Source: Ostrinia nubilalis (lineage: Eukaryota; Arthropoda; Insecta; Lepidoptera; Crambidae). Taken from it: a stretch of DNA of 64,000 nt. A program made the position numbers and the translations under genes. Below the pieces are notes generated by a model that was given only the letters and a program-made list of their open reading frames with translations, did not search any database and was not told the origin of the DNA. The DNA is taken from NCBI RefSeq assembly GCF_963855985.1, contig NC_087095.1, forward strand, positions 10,860,001 through 10,924,000. The letters run 5' to 3'. This document shows, piece after piece, positions 13,601 through 25,259 of this stretch; within the stretch, counting starts at the first letter, position 1, and each line of letters opens with the position of its first letter.

Positions 13601-15138
13601 AAAATTCCGTAGAGTCCGTGAAACAAAATTAATATCTCCTCTCGTTATGGTTCGTTGCGAGTATGGGATCTGAACTTCTGAAGTTATGGAACTTAACCCA
13701 TCTATTTACAGAATGAAAATTGTTTTTTATTAACGTTTAGGTTGGTAGCCTATTAAAACCAACTAACAAGGCTATAATTTTCCATATTTCTTTGAATGGT
13801 GAAAGAAAAACAAATCACTACGTACCTACTCGTAGTTTAAGGAACTACTGACTTGGAAAATAGGTGATTTCAGTAAAATATTGAACAGTAACAGCTGCGA
13901 ATTCTCATTGGTCCTACTTTACCGAGGTATAATTTCCTTAGTTGTTTTGCTACTGACTTTAACCACATCTTACTGCGTTTGAAACGTGTTAGGCTGAGTT
14001 GCACCACCTAACTTAGCAACAAACGTCAAAAATCTGTCAAATTCTATACAAAAAACACCGGTTACTGTTAAAGTCGCGTCAAACTTAGGTGGTACAACCT
14101 TACTTTAACTTTGACAAACGTCAAAAATCTGTCAAACTCCATACAAAAAGCACCGGTCATTGTTATTTTTACGGTTAAAAAAGGTGGTGCAACTCAGCCT
14201 TAGTAGGTATTTTATTTAACATAAAAAAAAAAAAAAAACCGACTCCAAAAAACCTACACTAAAACGTAGAAAAATAATTACTAATTACCTACTTATTTAT
14301 TAGGACGAATTATTAATATTTATGTAGGTATACCATGATTGATACTTCTGGAGTCGGTGCCAAGATTATGAAACATGTAAAGTTTGCCTGCACCGACTCC
14401 AAAAGTATCAATCATGGTATACCTACATAAATATTAATAATTCGTCCTAATAAATAAGTAGGTAATTAGTAATTATTTTTCTACGTTTTAGTGTAGGTTT
14501 TTTGGAGTCGGTTTTATTTTTTTTTATAAAATTTTACTTATTTCTTGCTTTTTAGTTAACTAATTATTACCTTGATGTTACCACTGAAGGTAGGCAGTAC
14601 ACTGAGACCAAAAAAAATTGGTTCATAATCGGCGGAGATATTGCGTATAAAAAAGTTCATCCCCAATTTTCCACCCTTGGGGGTGAAATATTTTCTTCAA
14701 ATTCGCATGAAACCACCCTTTTGATAATACCTATTCAACAAAAAAATAATCGTTCAAATTGGTTTATAATCGGCGGAGATATTGCGTATAAAAAAGTTCA
14801 TCCCCAATTTTCCACCCTTGGGGGTTGTTTTTTTTATTATTAAATTTAAATGGGACCACCCTTGAGGTATTACCTATACGCCGAAAAAAGATTTGTTCAA
14901 ATCGGTTCATAATTGGCGGAGGTATCGCGTAACAAACATAGAAAAAAAAAAAAAAAAAACATACGGGTCGAATTGAGAACCTCCTCCTTTTTTGAAGTCG
15001 GTTGAAAACGATTCACAACTTCTGTGTGTCAACTTATCTTTGCTGACTGAAAAAGTCGAAACTGGCAAAAAATTTAAATTACTTACGAGGAATACAAACA
15101 ATTGAAACCGATAAAAGAATAGCAAGAAAAGAAACCAT
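1609..15138 (-). CDS. alpha-carbonic anhydrase, secreted, probably GPI-anchored (complete)
   Basis: Interconverts CO2 and bicarbonate at a zinc site. Coding exons (minus order): 15138-15087, 6539-6492, 5213-5049, 4164-4026, 3133-3028, 2772-2545, 1869-1609. They total 999 bases (332 residues) with every phase matching. Exon 1 encodes a hydrophobic signal peptide (MVSFLAILLSVSIVCI); this start was chosen because its donor phase and position fit exon 2. Zinc ligands are H116, H118 (QMHFHWG) and H141 (ELHMVFF). The proton-shuttle histidine is H87 (NNGHT), and T223 lies in SLTTPPC. C45 and C227 match the conserved disulfide. N188-V-T is a possible glycosylation site. The protein ends in a short hydrophobic tail after a charged stretch (residues ~319-332), typical of a GPI-anchor signal. 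The donor after exon 3 (GTTGGT) is weak. All catalytic residues are present, so it should be active; the paralogue type is not resolved. Confidence 0.95.
3763..3992. repeat. Lep1/Helitron-like dispersed repeat
   Basis: Starts 'actagctgtacccgcgact' and ends in 'ctttataatattagtaata', the edges of a repeat very common in lepidopteran genomes. A relative lies at 4214-4382 and another inside the large inverted repeat at 43262-43488. It sits in the carbonic anhydrase intron between exons 4 and 5. Assignment to the Lep1/Helitron group is from memory of the edge sequences. Confidence 0.55.
4214..4382. repeat. Lep1/Helitron-like dispersed repeat, second copy
   Basis: Same family as the repeat 230 bases to the left. 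It shares 'cgacttcg', 'gaaagaatttt', 'gagattagcgcgttcaa' and 'cagctttataat'. It is diverged and begins only 50 bases before carbonic anhydrase exon 4 on the minus strand. Confidence 0.5.
5214..6491. other. carbonic anhydrase intron 2, no gene seen
   Basis: AT-rich intronic sequence between coding exons 2 and 3. No coding exon, repeat edge or RNA gene was recognised. Confidence 0.5.
7598..7807. mobile_element. PIF/Harbinger-like MITE with TTA target duplication
   Basis: Long terminal inverted repeats start GGCCCAGAACAGACGGTG and extend about 45 bases. They are flanked on both sides by TTA (7595-7597, 7808-7810). The 210-bp interior has no coding capacity. A 3-bp TTA duplication with GGC-starting termini is typical of PIF/Harbinger MITEs; the superfamily call rests on that alone. 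Confidence 0.75.
12155..12306 (-). mobile_element. RTE-type LINE 3' end fragment
   Basis: On the minus strand this translates to RWTDDLIKVAGRRWMQAA, then 'YVQQWT', the typical end of the RTE/BovB reverse transcriptase protein. A 3' tail of repeated ATG/GAT units follows. A second copy lies at 63112-63243. It is 5'-truncated and not functional. Confidence 0.75.
13992..14199. mobile_element. TTA-flanked MITE ending GGCTGAGTTGCACCA
   Basis: Inverted ends GGCTGAGTTGCACCACC pair with GGTGGTGCAACTCAGCC and are flanked by TTA on both sides. The interior holds two copies of 'caaacgtcaaaaatctgtc', suggesting an internal duplication. A shorter relative lies at 21259-21367. Confidence 0.7.
14237..14513. 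repeat. foldback (palindromic) element, 124-bp arms
   Basis: Arms 14237-14360 and 14390-14513 are near-perfect inverted copies around a 29-base loop. Outer ends read 'aaccgactccaaaaaacct' and inner ends 'gagtcggtgc'. Poly(A)/poly(T) tracts flank it. It would form a very stable hairpin. No coding capacity was seen. Confidence 0.85.
14606..15005. repeat. diverged tandem repeat of a dispersed element
   Basis: The phrase 'cggcggagatattgcgtata' plus the following ~50 bases occurs at about 14630 and 14770, with a third weaker copy near 14910. The tract ends in a poly(A)-like run and 'gagaacctcctccttttttg', a familiar edge of lepidopteran dispersed repeats. It ends about 80 bases from the carbonic anhydrase signal-peptide exon. 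Confidence 0.6.
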
Positions 15139-17170
15139 TAGATGAATGCCGTAAGAAGCCGCAATTTTCCAATTAAAGTAGGTAGCTACATCACCTAAGT
15201 CGCGGACTAAGCAAGCTTAACACGATTGCTTTTGTTTTTGTTAAACTCGCCCCCTGAAGCACAAAGTCATTACTTAGTCTGAGAAAATCAAGTCGAATTC
15301 AAACACTCAATGTTTATGACGTATGTCCCACCACCTTAATTAGAACCCAGAACCTCCGGAGTTAAGAGTTTCGCGCTATTGCTACTGAATCTCCGCGAGC
15401 TTTAACTGCTTGCCATTTTACTAATATAAGAGATCTCGTAAAAGGCTACTAAAGGAATATGCGAGTATCAGACATCATAACCCGTATAGAAAAGTGTTGG
15501 CCAAATTCTCCATTTGTCTCTGGTACCTAGATAGGTATATTATAGAGGCTCGTGCTCCTGCAGTGGGGGTTAAACAACCTCAAGATAATGTGATAATGAT
15601 AGTAGATTGTGAAACTATACTAAGCTGGTGTGTATGTGTAAGTAAGTCAAGGCTAGTTTTCAAAGGGGGATAGGGTAGTAACAAACTGCTGACAAACTGG
15701 TACGTATTAATTGAGGCTATAATACTATTGCGGCACATGCTTTTGTGAGTAAATAAAGCACCGCTAACATGAAAAAGACCCTGTAATATGCTGTTATGAT
15801 TTATATTTCCGAAGTATCGGTATGTAAAATTTGACTGTATCGAATAGGTGTTTGCTCATTTAAATTTCACGGATCATTAGTGCACCTCGCCGTATTCTCT
15901 GAATAAGTATTTAAATGTGATAATTGATGGAACAAAACGTGAAGAACCTCTGGAGTATTTTAGCATAGTTTTTACTTTGTTTAACATGTAAGTATTTTGC
16001 TCTCCACTTATGGTTTTTGATATTATGAAAGATACATAAATAGAGATATCAATTAGTCAAACTACGTTAAAATTGTACTTGAAAGATTTATTAAAAACTA
16101 TTAACGTAAGTATGATGCAAACGTTGAGATTTAAAAAGATCACGGTAGATTTCATACTTGATTTATTGTGTAAAAAAGCTCAAAATTAAAATTCCTATGT
16201 GATTATTCGGATTACATAGATAAGTATCTAATATGGTTATCATTATTATTATAATAAGCAATAAAGTTACCTTGCGGAAATTTGCGAAGGTATATATATA
16301 CTTACACGTTCAAGAATAATTACTTATGACCTATTGTTTTATTTGTAACTGAAATCCTGGGAACAATTGTTTTTTGGATTACATAGCTGATAGTATCATA
16401 ACAACATAAATTGCAAGAAACAGTACGTTATATGTACGGCGTATTAACGCATTCCATGAATGCAAGCCTAAGCATATTTTTAGATAACGTAATTATTTGT
16501 TTCAGCCTTATGTAGCGCCCATTTTATATTAGAGACAAAAATACGAGTATGACCAGCGACTCTACAAAAAATATTTAACCTTAGTTTCTAATAGAAACTT
16601 TAAACTATGCAATGCAATTTTTTACTTGTAGGTAGGCAGTGTTTTCGCAAACATAAGAAGCAATAACGCAACGTTTGGAAAAAATTAGAGCAATCGTTGC
16701 GTTTTATCAATAGTTCCTAAAGTTACATTTTCTTATTATGATGTTTATGTATTAAAGACACATATTTACAATTATTTATTTTTGTACTAAGAGCTCTCTT
16801 GCTGAAGCAACGTTCAGGTAGGTACATACATAGGAAATACCTACTCGGAAAGTAACTTTATACATATTGTTTACAAGGCTGAAAATAGAGATAATGTAGG
16901 TTACTTTTACAAGAGGTACTTCCTTTATCTATCTACTTATACTCAATCATAGATATTACCAACCATCATAATAATTCTCTACATTTTCTAGAATAGAGTA
17001 CGTAATAATACTCAAGTGAAATTAGTGCCCTAACGCTTGCAGATTCTCGAGTAGGTCTCTTCACACGTTCTAGTTCAAGCAATTATAACGAAATCCACTT
17101 CATGTAGGTACTTTTATTATGGCGCAATTACAGAATAGTAATACAGGAAATGATAAGCTAACGTGATACT
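15139..17170. other. sequence upstream of carbonic anhydrase, no gene seen
   Basis: This contains the unmapped 5' UTR/promoter side of the carbonic anhydrase gene. At about 15328-15405 the minus strand has a degenerate tRNA-like block (a 'CTCTTAA' anticodon-loop-like stretch and a damaged B box 'GGTTCTAATT'), probably an old tRNA-derived SINE. The rest is AT-rich with no recognised gene. Confidence 0.4.
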
Positions 17171-17176
17171 TTAGTA

Positions 17177-18226
17177 GGGGAGAGGGGGGCATAGTGGAAG
17201 GGGTGGGCAAAGCGAAAAATTTGATTTTACCAACACTCTTTCACCCAACGGCACTCGTGCTTCACGTAAGCCAAGCACAGGGCCGACCAAGGTCATTGAC
17301 CAAAATCAGTCCGGCTAGCGCCACCGAGCAGGCTACATGACTGCGCTATGTAGATCGAGGGAGTTTCTTACGAAATTCAAGGATTTTGGAGACTGGATAT
17401 TATTGTGAAAAGTGAGTAGTGATGGTATTTTTATTATTTAAATCTAATATCTGTTTATCATAGATTCCTTTGACATTTTGTAGATTAAACAAATTTTAAT
17501 ACTTTCTTAGTTATCAATTGAAAACTGTAAATAATATCAAAAAGGCAAAGTGGAAAAAATTACAAGGGGGCAAAGTGGAATGATTCCCACATAGAAATAT
17601 TTAATTTGTTTTTTCAGATGGTTCATAATTATTACAAAAGTAAAACGAACCAAGGCTCATGGACAGAAGATCAAATGAGAAGAGCGATGGAGGAAGCGAG
17701 TCTTACTACGATTAGTTCGGCATCAAAAAATATGGTATCCTAATTGGAACTCTTCATTGTCATTTGAAATCTGGTGATGCATCGAAGAAGATTGATAGGT
17801 TTCGTCCAGTATTTTTCAAAAAAACTGGAGCAAAAAATATATGATCTTGCAGTAGTAAGGGACAAGGTTTTTTATGGCTTAAAACAGTTCCTAATTACCA
17901 AATAAGTTGTTTATGTTATTTCATTTAATTGACCTCATTAGCAAAATGCTCAAATAGAGTAGATAAACGCTTAATAAGTGCCTTTTTCACTTTGCCCAAA
18001 GTGCAATTCCACTTTACCCTTGTGATAAGGGCAAAGCGGAAAATTATATACTATAAAAAAAAGTTATTTTATGTCAAAATAGTTAATAATTCGTAAATTT
18101 TTTTTAGAGTTATCTATAATTCAATACTTGTAGTATCATTTCGATTAAAACTAGTCTTCGTAACTTATCTGGTTCTTTTTATTTTTTCGATTGAAGTTAA
18201 GTACTCCACTATGCCCCCCCTTCCCC
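17177..18226 (+). mobile_element. pogo-like DNA transposon remnant
   Basis: Inverted ends GGGGAGAGGGGGGCATAG and GGGGAAGGGGGGGCATAG (read inward) are flanked by TA on both sides. After a splice-acceptor-like 'ttttttcag', an ATG at 17618 begins a helix-turn-helix N-terminus (MVHNYYKS, then WTEDQMRRAMEEA) typical of pogo transposases with a pipsqueak-type domain. The frame is lost at about 17738; the next part of the domain (IGTLHCHLKSGDASKK) continues in another frame. The catalytic domain is missing. Short copies of 'GGCAAAGTGGAA', in both orientations, recur inside both ends. Confidence 0.8.
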
Positions 18227-21200
18227 TATAGAGGTAGACAAAAAGCATTGAAGTATTGCCTAAGTACTTAGATTAATAAAACCTAAGTAGGTATAAATAA
18301 AGAATTTTAAATAGAACAATTAAAGTACTTACATGGGTACACACACATCTTTCAGACAATCTTGTCTTGAAGATGCTCGTTTAGTCCCGTATTTTGAAAT
18401 ACGAGTAGCACACACGAATGAACAATATTTATAAAGATTTTGATCTTCGATTACCTAATAATAGGCCTAATAAATAGAATTTACGCCGTGTCCCCGACTC
18501 CGCGTCTGGGTGTGCTGGGAGATGTCGAAAGGTATATTCCATATTTGCTGATTTTTACACCATCTTAGAAACAAAGCTTACATTTAAATATGAATAAATC
18601 TGATGCTTGATTAAGGTTTTTGTTAGTGTAGGAAGAAACTACTTAGTTATATGGGATTTAACATATTTACACTGAAATTGAATTTAATGCATCAAAGTAA
18701 TGACGTATCCATTTCTTGGTAAAGTAAGTAAGTAGGTAAATATTTTTCAAAAAATATATTATAATTATTTCCATTCACCCACATAATTGTGTTTAGATAC
18801 GTCAGCAACACGTCATTATGTCCATCAGGAAAATTAAAATATAATATCACGCCGTCACGTGTTCATAATCCTTTATTACTGGATAATAATAAGACCCGAA
18901 ATTGTGTACAAATATTTTTGTACATAACAATCGATGTAAACATAGTGAATAGGTTCATAACTTACGTCGTGAAATGTTAGGCAAATCTATAGACATCGTA
19001 TTATTTAACCTGCGTCAGGAAGCACTGAACACTTATTTATTGAGGTTCTAAAGAAAATTAATATTTTAAGAAAAGAAAATATTTTCTACATTGACCTCAC
19101 CGGGAATTAGGGCTTCTCGCGCTCAAGGCGGTTCACTGCGCCCGCGCACCGCTGACACAGCATGCGGCGTTAAAATACTACGTCAATATGGACCGTTAAA
19201 TTTGATAAGTGCAATATTTACTGTGAATAACATTGAAAATATCGTAAAAAATCACACGCTCCATAAATTTTTCAATTGCGACATTGCACCTTTATCTACT
19301 TACCTACTACAGGATAATTCGTGTGAAACACAAAAAGTTCACTTTGCTTCGATTGAGTTCTTATTGCACATTCGCGAGTTTAGGGCAGCCTATACACAGG
19401 ATGTCCCAAAAACAATGGAAAACCTTTAGCTATCGATAGGCTTAATATAAGCTCCACGATTTCCAATTTTAAAAGATGGATAGGGGTGACATGTTCAGAG
19501 CTGTCATTGCATAATATGTAGGTACGTGCTTGAAGTCCTTTTGTATTACACTTACTTACTTCTACATTACTTCTGAAAATTCTGAGTAGTTTTAAGTGAG
19601 TAAAGTATTAGGTATGTCAGTTATCAGTACAGTTAAACTTGCTGCACCATTTCAATGAACACTTAATTTGTCATACAGGTATGTACTCACATGAATCAAT
19701 TACAAATCGGAAATAATAAAGTTTTTAAAGTTAAACGACAAAAATAATATTCCAAGTAGGTAATGTTACCTAGTTTTTGAATGCGTAATTTCGCTTAATA
19801 TGCCAGGGTTCTATGTGTTTCATTTAAGTATAGGCTAGATAGTGATTCGGCATTCGTACTAGCGTTATAATATGTAGAGTTCTTCAGAGGTGGAGTGAAA
19901 TGGGGGTTCTAATTTAAAGTCTATGCAAACTAGTAGCATAGCTAAGCTACTAGTCTACGCTGATCTGCCCCAGATATTGTCCCACTGTATAGTGATAGAT
20001 TTATGGTCCCATTCGGTTGATGAACTGCTCGAAAATTGGACTTCCTTAATCCGTTTGATTCGAGCCATCCGTGGGGCGAGCCTTATGTCCGGATATCAAC
20101 AGTTCAAAATACTGGATGACTACAATGATACCTTTTAAACAATGCTACTTATTACAAATTTTATCAAGTTCCTTAATCAAGGTTCCTAATTTCAAGGTTT
20201 TAAAAAGTTCTACTTAGATTTTTATTAAGTTTTAAAATATAAGAGAGAGGTAAGACTTGGGTGCATTATACCTAAGTATCAATATCAATCAACCCTTACA
20301 AAGCCAGAGCTTTCAAGTTATGGATACTTAGGTAATCGTGCACTTAATGCACCTTATTATTATATTATGATCTACTAACGCTTTTATTAATTCATTGAGT
20401 CCTAGGAGTTTAATTACCTACTGCACGTAATAGGATAATTTCTGTCAATACTATAATTATGAGAGAACGTGTATGAAAAAGTCATTATCTTCATTTCAGT
20501 TATTTCTAAGATTAATAAAAACTATACCATGTGTTCTGCTTATTTAAATACTAGCTCTTTGAACGCCCTCGTCAAGTCGTCTTAATTTATTACCTAATAA
20601 TTTTTTTGAAAAAGTCAATGATATACCTTGCAAAAGCGCGAGCCCAAAAAGCGAAGAAATTATTATTTGCATCACGATCACTAAAGTTTGCCTCACTCGC
20701 GTCAGCCGCACTTTTATTTACACAATAAAGTTCTGTCGAAGAGCTGTAGTCCACTGAAACATTACATTTTATGTAATGAACTTACGAAAGCAAATCGTAC
20801 ATTTCAAGGGTTGGAGTGTCGCGTACGCGGCGGCATCCAAGAGACAACTGTACGCGCCCGGCGCTTGGACTCGTTTATAAGTTATGACGTCCCCAGCCTA
20901 TAATGAAAGGACGTCAGCTGTTTTCGGTGTTAAGTTTTCCGGACTATCAAATGTGCTATACGGCATTGCTCCGTATTGAGGGCTCTAGAAAGTGATGTCG
21001 TCACAAGTCACCTTCCTTCGTCGTAGCTGTTTTTGGAATCACGTGTTCCGAGGATAAGTAACGTCACAAATTACTTAATAATACCAAATATTTCTACACA
21101 GAGAGATCATCTCAGCACATTTAAGTACTTACCTAGTTGCTGACAAATTGCTCTTGCTCATGTAATATCACACTACACAGCACCACAAATACGTGTGAAT

Positions 21201-21255
21201 CGAACCCAGACCCTCTCCCCCTTATTAAAAAAAGTGAAACTCTACTTGAACTCTA
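18227..21255. other. intergenic, no gene recognised
   Basis: AT-rich sequence with two GC-richer patches (about 19090-19200 and 20800-21050), the latter with 'GACGTC' cores. Open frames at 19091-19429 and 19923-20138 have no recognisable domain. Near 21185-21215 the minus strand carries a tRNA-type B box (GGTTCGATTC) without a partner A box, probably a SINE scrap. Confidence 0.4.
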
Positions 21256-21258
21256 TTA

Positions 21259-21367
21259 AGGCCTGGTTGCACCATATTATTTTAACTTTGACAAACGTCA
21301 AAAATCTGACAAATTCCATACGGTTATCGTTATAGTTACGGTCAAAGTAAGGTGGTGCAACTCAGCC
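21259..21367. mobile_element. short relative of the GGCTGAGTTGCACCA MITE
   Basis: The right end matches the MITE at 13992-14199 exactly (GGTGGTGCAACTCAGCC then TTA). The left end reads 'ggcctggttgcacca'. The middle shares 'ttgacaaacgtcaaaaatctg'. It is internally deleted relative to the other copy. Confidence 0.6.
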
Positions 21368-21839
21368 TTAGTATTGAAATGTCATTTTAAATCAGTGTTA
21401 TCCCGGGTTTAACTTTTTGCCCTCTTGTGTCGAGATTATTTTCACTCTTATCATTGGAACAAGTTGTATTCTGTTTAGGTGACAGTGAAGGTTTTGGGGA
21501 TTTCAGAATCCCGTAATGATTTATGCACTACTACAATATAATTATATTTCTTACTACTCATACCAAATGTTCTTGTTATGTATGTGTAGTGTATGTTGTA
21601 TGTTCGTTTTTTTAGGAATAGCCTTTCCGGGAAATTTTTGTGGATTTTTAAAGTGGGTTCTGATTCTTCAAAAACAGAAAATAATATGAAATCGTATCTA
21701 ATAAAATAGGAGTTTAGATCGAGCGAGTGGCTACAGACCGTGCGTTAGACGCTAATCTTAGTTTAACGTTAACCTTCACTATTAAAAAAAAAAATACAAC
21801 TAAAAAGAGGAAATCAAACACTTCAATATGGACTTCACA

Positions 21840-24800
21840 CATTTATTGTATTTTTGTCTAATAAAAATACTATATCATATAACTATCGTAAGAGGATATC
21901 TACAGCAATTGACAGTCTTGCTGGTTGTACACACTCACCAGAGCACAATATAATAAACTCCCATAATGCTTTAGTGCACTTTTAAGGATTTTTCACTAAA
22001 AGGACTATATTATTAACCTTAATTTACAGCCCTATCACATCTATTTTTATTTAGTTTTGAAGAAAAAATCTACACTTCCAAAATAACACCATTCAATGGA
22101 CATAATTCATGTATTGCACTTAAGAACCAGATTATATTGACGTTACATGGGGTTTCAGTTAAATTACATCGGTACTGTTGCTTAGGGAATTCGAAATACA
22201 GATATTCGTAATATTTTAAGTACTAACGTAATTTAGGCACATGTTCATTCCAAACTTAAGATAAATTATACATTCTAAATATTCGAAGTTTTGCAATTCA
22301 TTAATTACTACAAGACATTTAAGAAACATTTGCCGAACAGATATATCAAATAGCACATAGAAGCAGCAATTTATTTCTATACATTCAATAAATTCCGTAT
22401 AAAAATCCCATTCAGCAAACACTACATCTCGTTTCTAACAGCAACTTGACAAAATGTCAAACTTTAGCAACAAATACATTTGAATATTTTAAAATCGGTG
22501 ATGAGAACCTTTCTCGCGTCATGTGTTAATACAATAATAACTGATGCTTCTCGCAAGCTCTCCATGCATACAGGCAATGATTTCATGTGGACTACTTATG
22601 CTATGTTATTATTATGTACACAATGTAACTAAAGTAAAAATTGGCTAAACGATAATTAGACAAACTCATTTGCAACATTCACCTTTAATAGAAATTGAAA
22701 AATAATTACAAAAAGATTAATCCAATATGTAAGATACGCAAAGGTAACGTTTTATAGATTTTATAAAATATTCTATATATTTATAACCATTAGACCTTTA
22801 TTAGGTAGCATAAATCATAGCCGTTATTTTAAAATTATTACTTTTAGGATCATATCAAATTAAATGTAACAATTGCACCGCCAACATATTATTTCCATTT
22901 TTGTTTATAATATTCAGAAAACATGCCCCAAATATTATTATCATAAATGGATTGATTAGTGATTTATCAACTCAAAAAGTAGACACCCAACTAAAATTAA
23001 CGCGTGTACTCCTGTGTAAACTACAACTTGCCTTACATGACTAAAAACTTGAAACAATCTACAGTTCTACACACAGCATACATAGTATGTACAATCCATA
23101 ACTATATACACAAATACATCATGGCAAAGATATCAAACGAGCTCCGCTTTGCCATTAATTAGTGAACACGCATGAGCATTTTACCCATTCGTTTGTATCA
23201 AACATCCAGTAATACATAATAAAAAGCCCCTGGCATTGTCGTTACATACTTAAAGCATTCATCTTAAGGCAAATTCTAATGCATGTTCGAACTGTGGCAG
23301 ACCTGGCAGATAAATTGGTAACTAACAATTCTTATTGTCCAAACAAGTGAAATATCAAGGTCCCAATTTAAATACTCTCTCATGACCCCAATGTGACTAT
23401 AATGAATGCACATCGTTTTGATAATTCAGAAAACTTTACCAACGAGTTATTCGGTATTTCAGATATTATATTCATAATTCGTTACTGATGGTTTAAATGA
23501 GGTATAAACGAATACGCCGTGTTATGAACGGCTGGAACTACAGATAAATGAAACGTGAATGACTCGACCATATACATTTTCTGATTAACAGACGTACAAA
23601 ATTATGTACATTAGAAGTTGTGCGTATTTGATACGGTAAACTAAGAATATTATAGGTAACCTGCAAAGTTGACTCGTTGATTTTAGTTGATATGTTCAAG
23701 TCGTGGGTGACATGATGCAAGAACTGTGTGAAGCCCCGTGAGCACATCTCTTAAAACACGTAATGTATGGAAAATAACTATTTGCCGCAACTACTGTCGC
23801 TTAACTATACACCATGTCGCAAAAATATTTAATTTACACGGTTGTATATATTCGTATAATCATAAATATATTCATTTGTACATTACACGTGTGATTTTTT
23901 CTTTTTAAACTATTTACAAATTAACACAACATTTCGACCTTCACCTCTATTCACAATAGTTTTATTTTAACCTACTAAATTATAATTATCAGGGCTGTAG
24001 AACTTAATTAAACATATTTTATTGTTAATCATAGTTAAATGTTTTTCCTAAAACTTAACTCGACCCTTATTTATCGGAAATCAATATAGGCAAGGTCAAA
24101 AAATGAAGTTTTAAGAAAACACAATTTATTATGTACTACATATTATTACACAAAATTATAATTTAAGTGAAATTAAATTATATTCATGGATGAATGAAGA
24201 GTATTCGCGATACCAGTTTTTGCTTTACTGAAATATAAACGTTAAATTTTAGAGTGCAAATAAAATACTAAAGGCACTTTAAAAACGACAATCTTTCTAT
24301 TTTTAATATTTTTATTTTTCTATTTTTAGTATTTTCACATCTACACATATATTTATAACTCGGTCAACACGAATATTCTTTATTCATGCCGTAAACAATA
24401 GTTGTGTCGTGACCAGTATTACTTTATATACAAGGACATAATAAGTTTCATAGTAAGAAAATCTAGCCATTTGGTACATGAATACTGAACAGAACTGTAT
24501 CTGCAATAGCATCTTACCCAGTGGCTAATTGCTAAGATCAACCACATTTAACTATCAACACTTTTCCTATATTCATTTGGACAGAAGCGGAACTTTTCAC
24601 TATTGCCATACGAAGAAAATTATATTAGTAAACTTCTATAAAATATTTCAACTTTGAAACCAAGTTGGCGACTTGCGGGATACATTGGTCACAAATATAA
24701 GCTATGATTCAGAGAAAATTGTTCAGACTGAAAGTATCGGTAACGATATCGTATATTGGACAAAATGCAATATAATCATTCGAAAATGAATTAGTGGTTG

Positions 24801-25259
24801 GAATGTCTTTATCCCTCGATTGAGGCGAAAAATATTTCGAGATATCAAGTTCAAAACACCAAATATGTTATTTATAAAATAGTGATGGGAAAGTAAAATA
24901 TATGCTTGTTTTAAGACTATAATGATTTAAAATCTGTTTTATGTACTAGAGAAATATTAATAAACATTATTAATTATTATTGCAAGATCTATGACATGAA
25001 TTTAGCTAATTTAAGAGCGAAATAGTTAGTATTTATTTATATCTGTAAAAGCATTAAAGATTGCATGCTATTTGTTACTATACCTTTTTGAAAGGTTTGT
25101 TATTTAAATGATTATTAATGTTGTTTTATTCGCTGGAAAACAAAATTAAATATGTTTTATATATTTTAAATAAATAAAAATAAATTACATCTGACAATGG
25201 TTTGTAATATGTATGTATATGCGTTAAAGAAACTAAATGAATTCAAAAGTGTACCTTAA
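21840..25259 (-). other. long AT-rich tract, possible 3' UTR of the unrecognised gene
   Basis: This directly follows the stop codon at 25260-25262 on the minus strand. It is free of recognisable transposon edges for about 3.4 kb, unlike its surroundings, and ends near a minus-strand AATAAA at about 21840. That pattern fits a long 3' UTR, but several other AATAAA hexamers occur earlier, so its true length is unknown. Confidence 0.35.

Larger units (their letters stand above)
6540..15086 (-). other. 8.5-kb first coding intron of carbonic anhydrase
   Basis: Separates the signal-peptide exon from the catalytic exons. It contains a TTA-flanked MITE (7598-7807), an RTE LINE tail (12155-12306), a second TTA-flanked MITE (13992-14199), a palindromic foldback element (14237-14513) and a diverged tandem repeat (14606-15005). 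The rest is AT-rich, with only short open frames that lack codon structure. Long first introns often carry regulatory DNA, but no specific site is claimed here. Confidence 0.6.

Noticed and set aside
14907..15125. 72-codon minus frame with a hydrophobic start
   Set aside because: It overlaps the true signal-peptide exon in another frame and runs into a poly(A) repeat.
19091..19429. 112-codon plus frame
   Set aside because: No recognisable domain, composition drifts to that of spacer, and no splice or promoter support.
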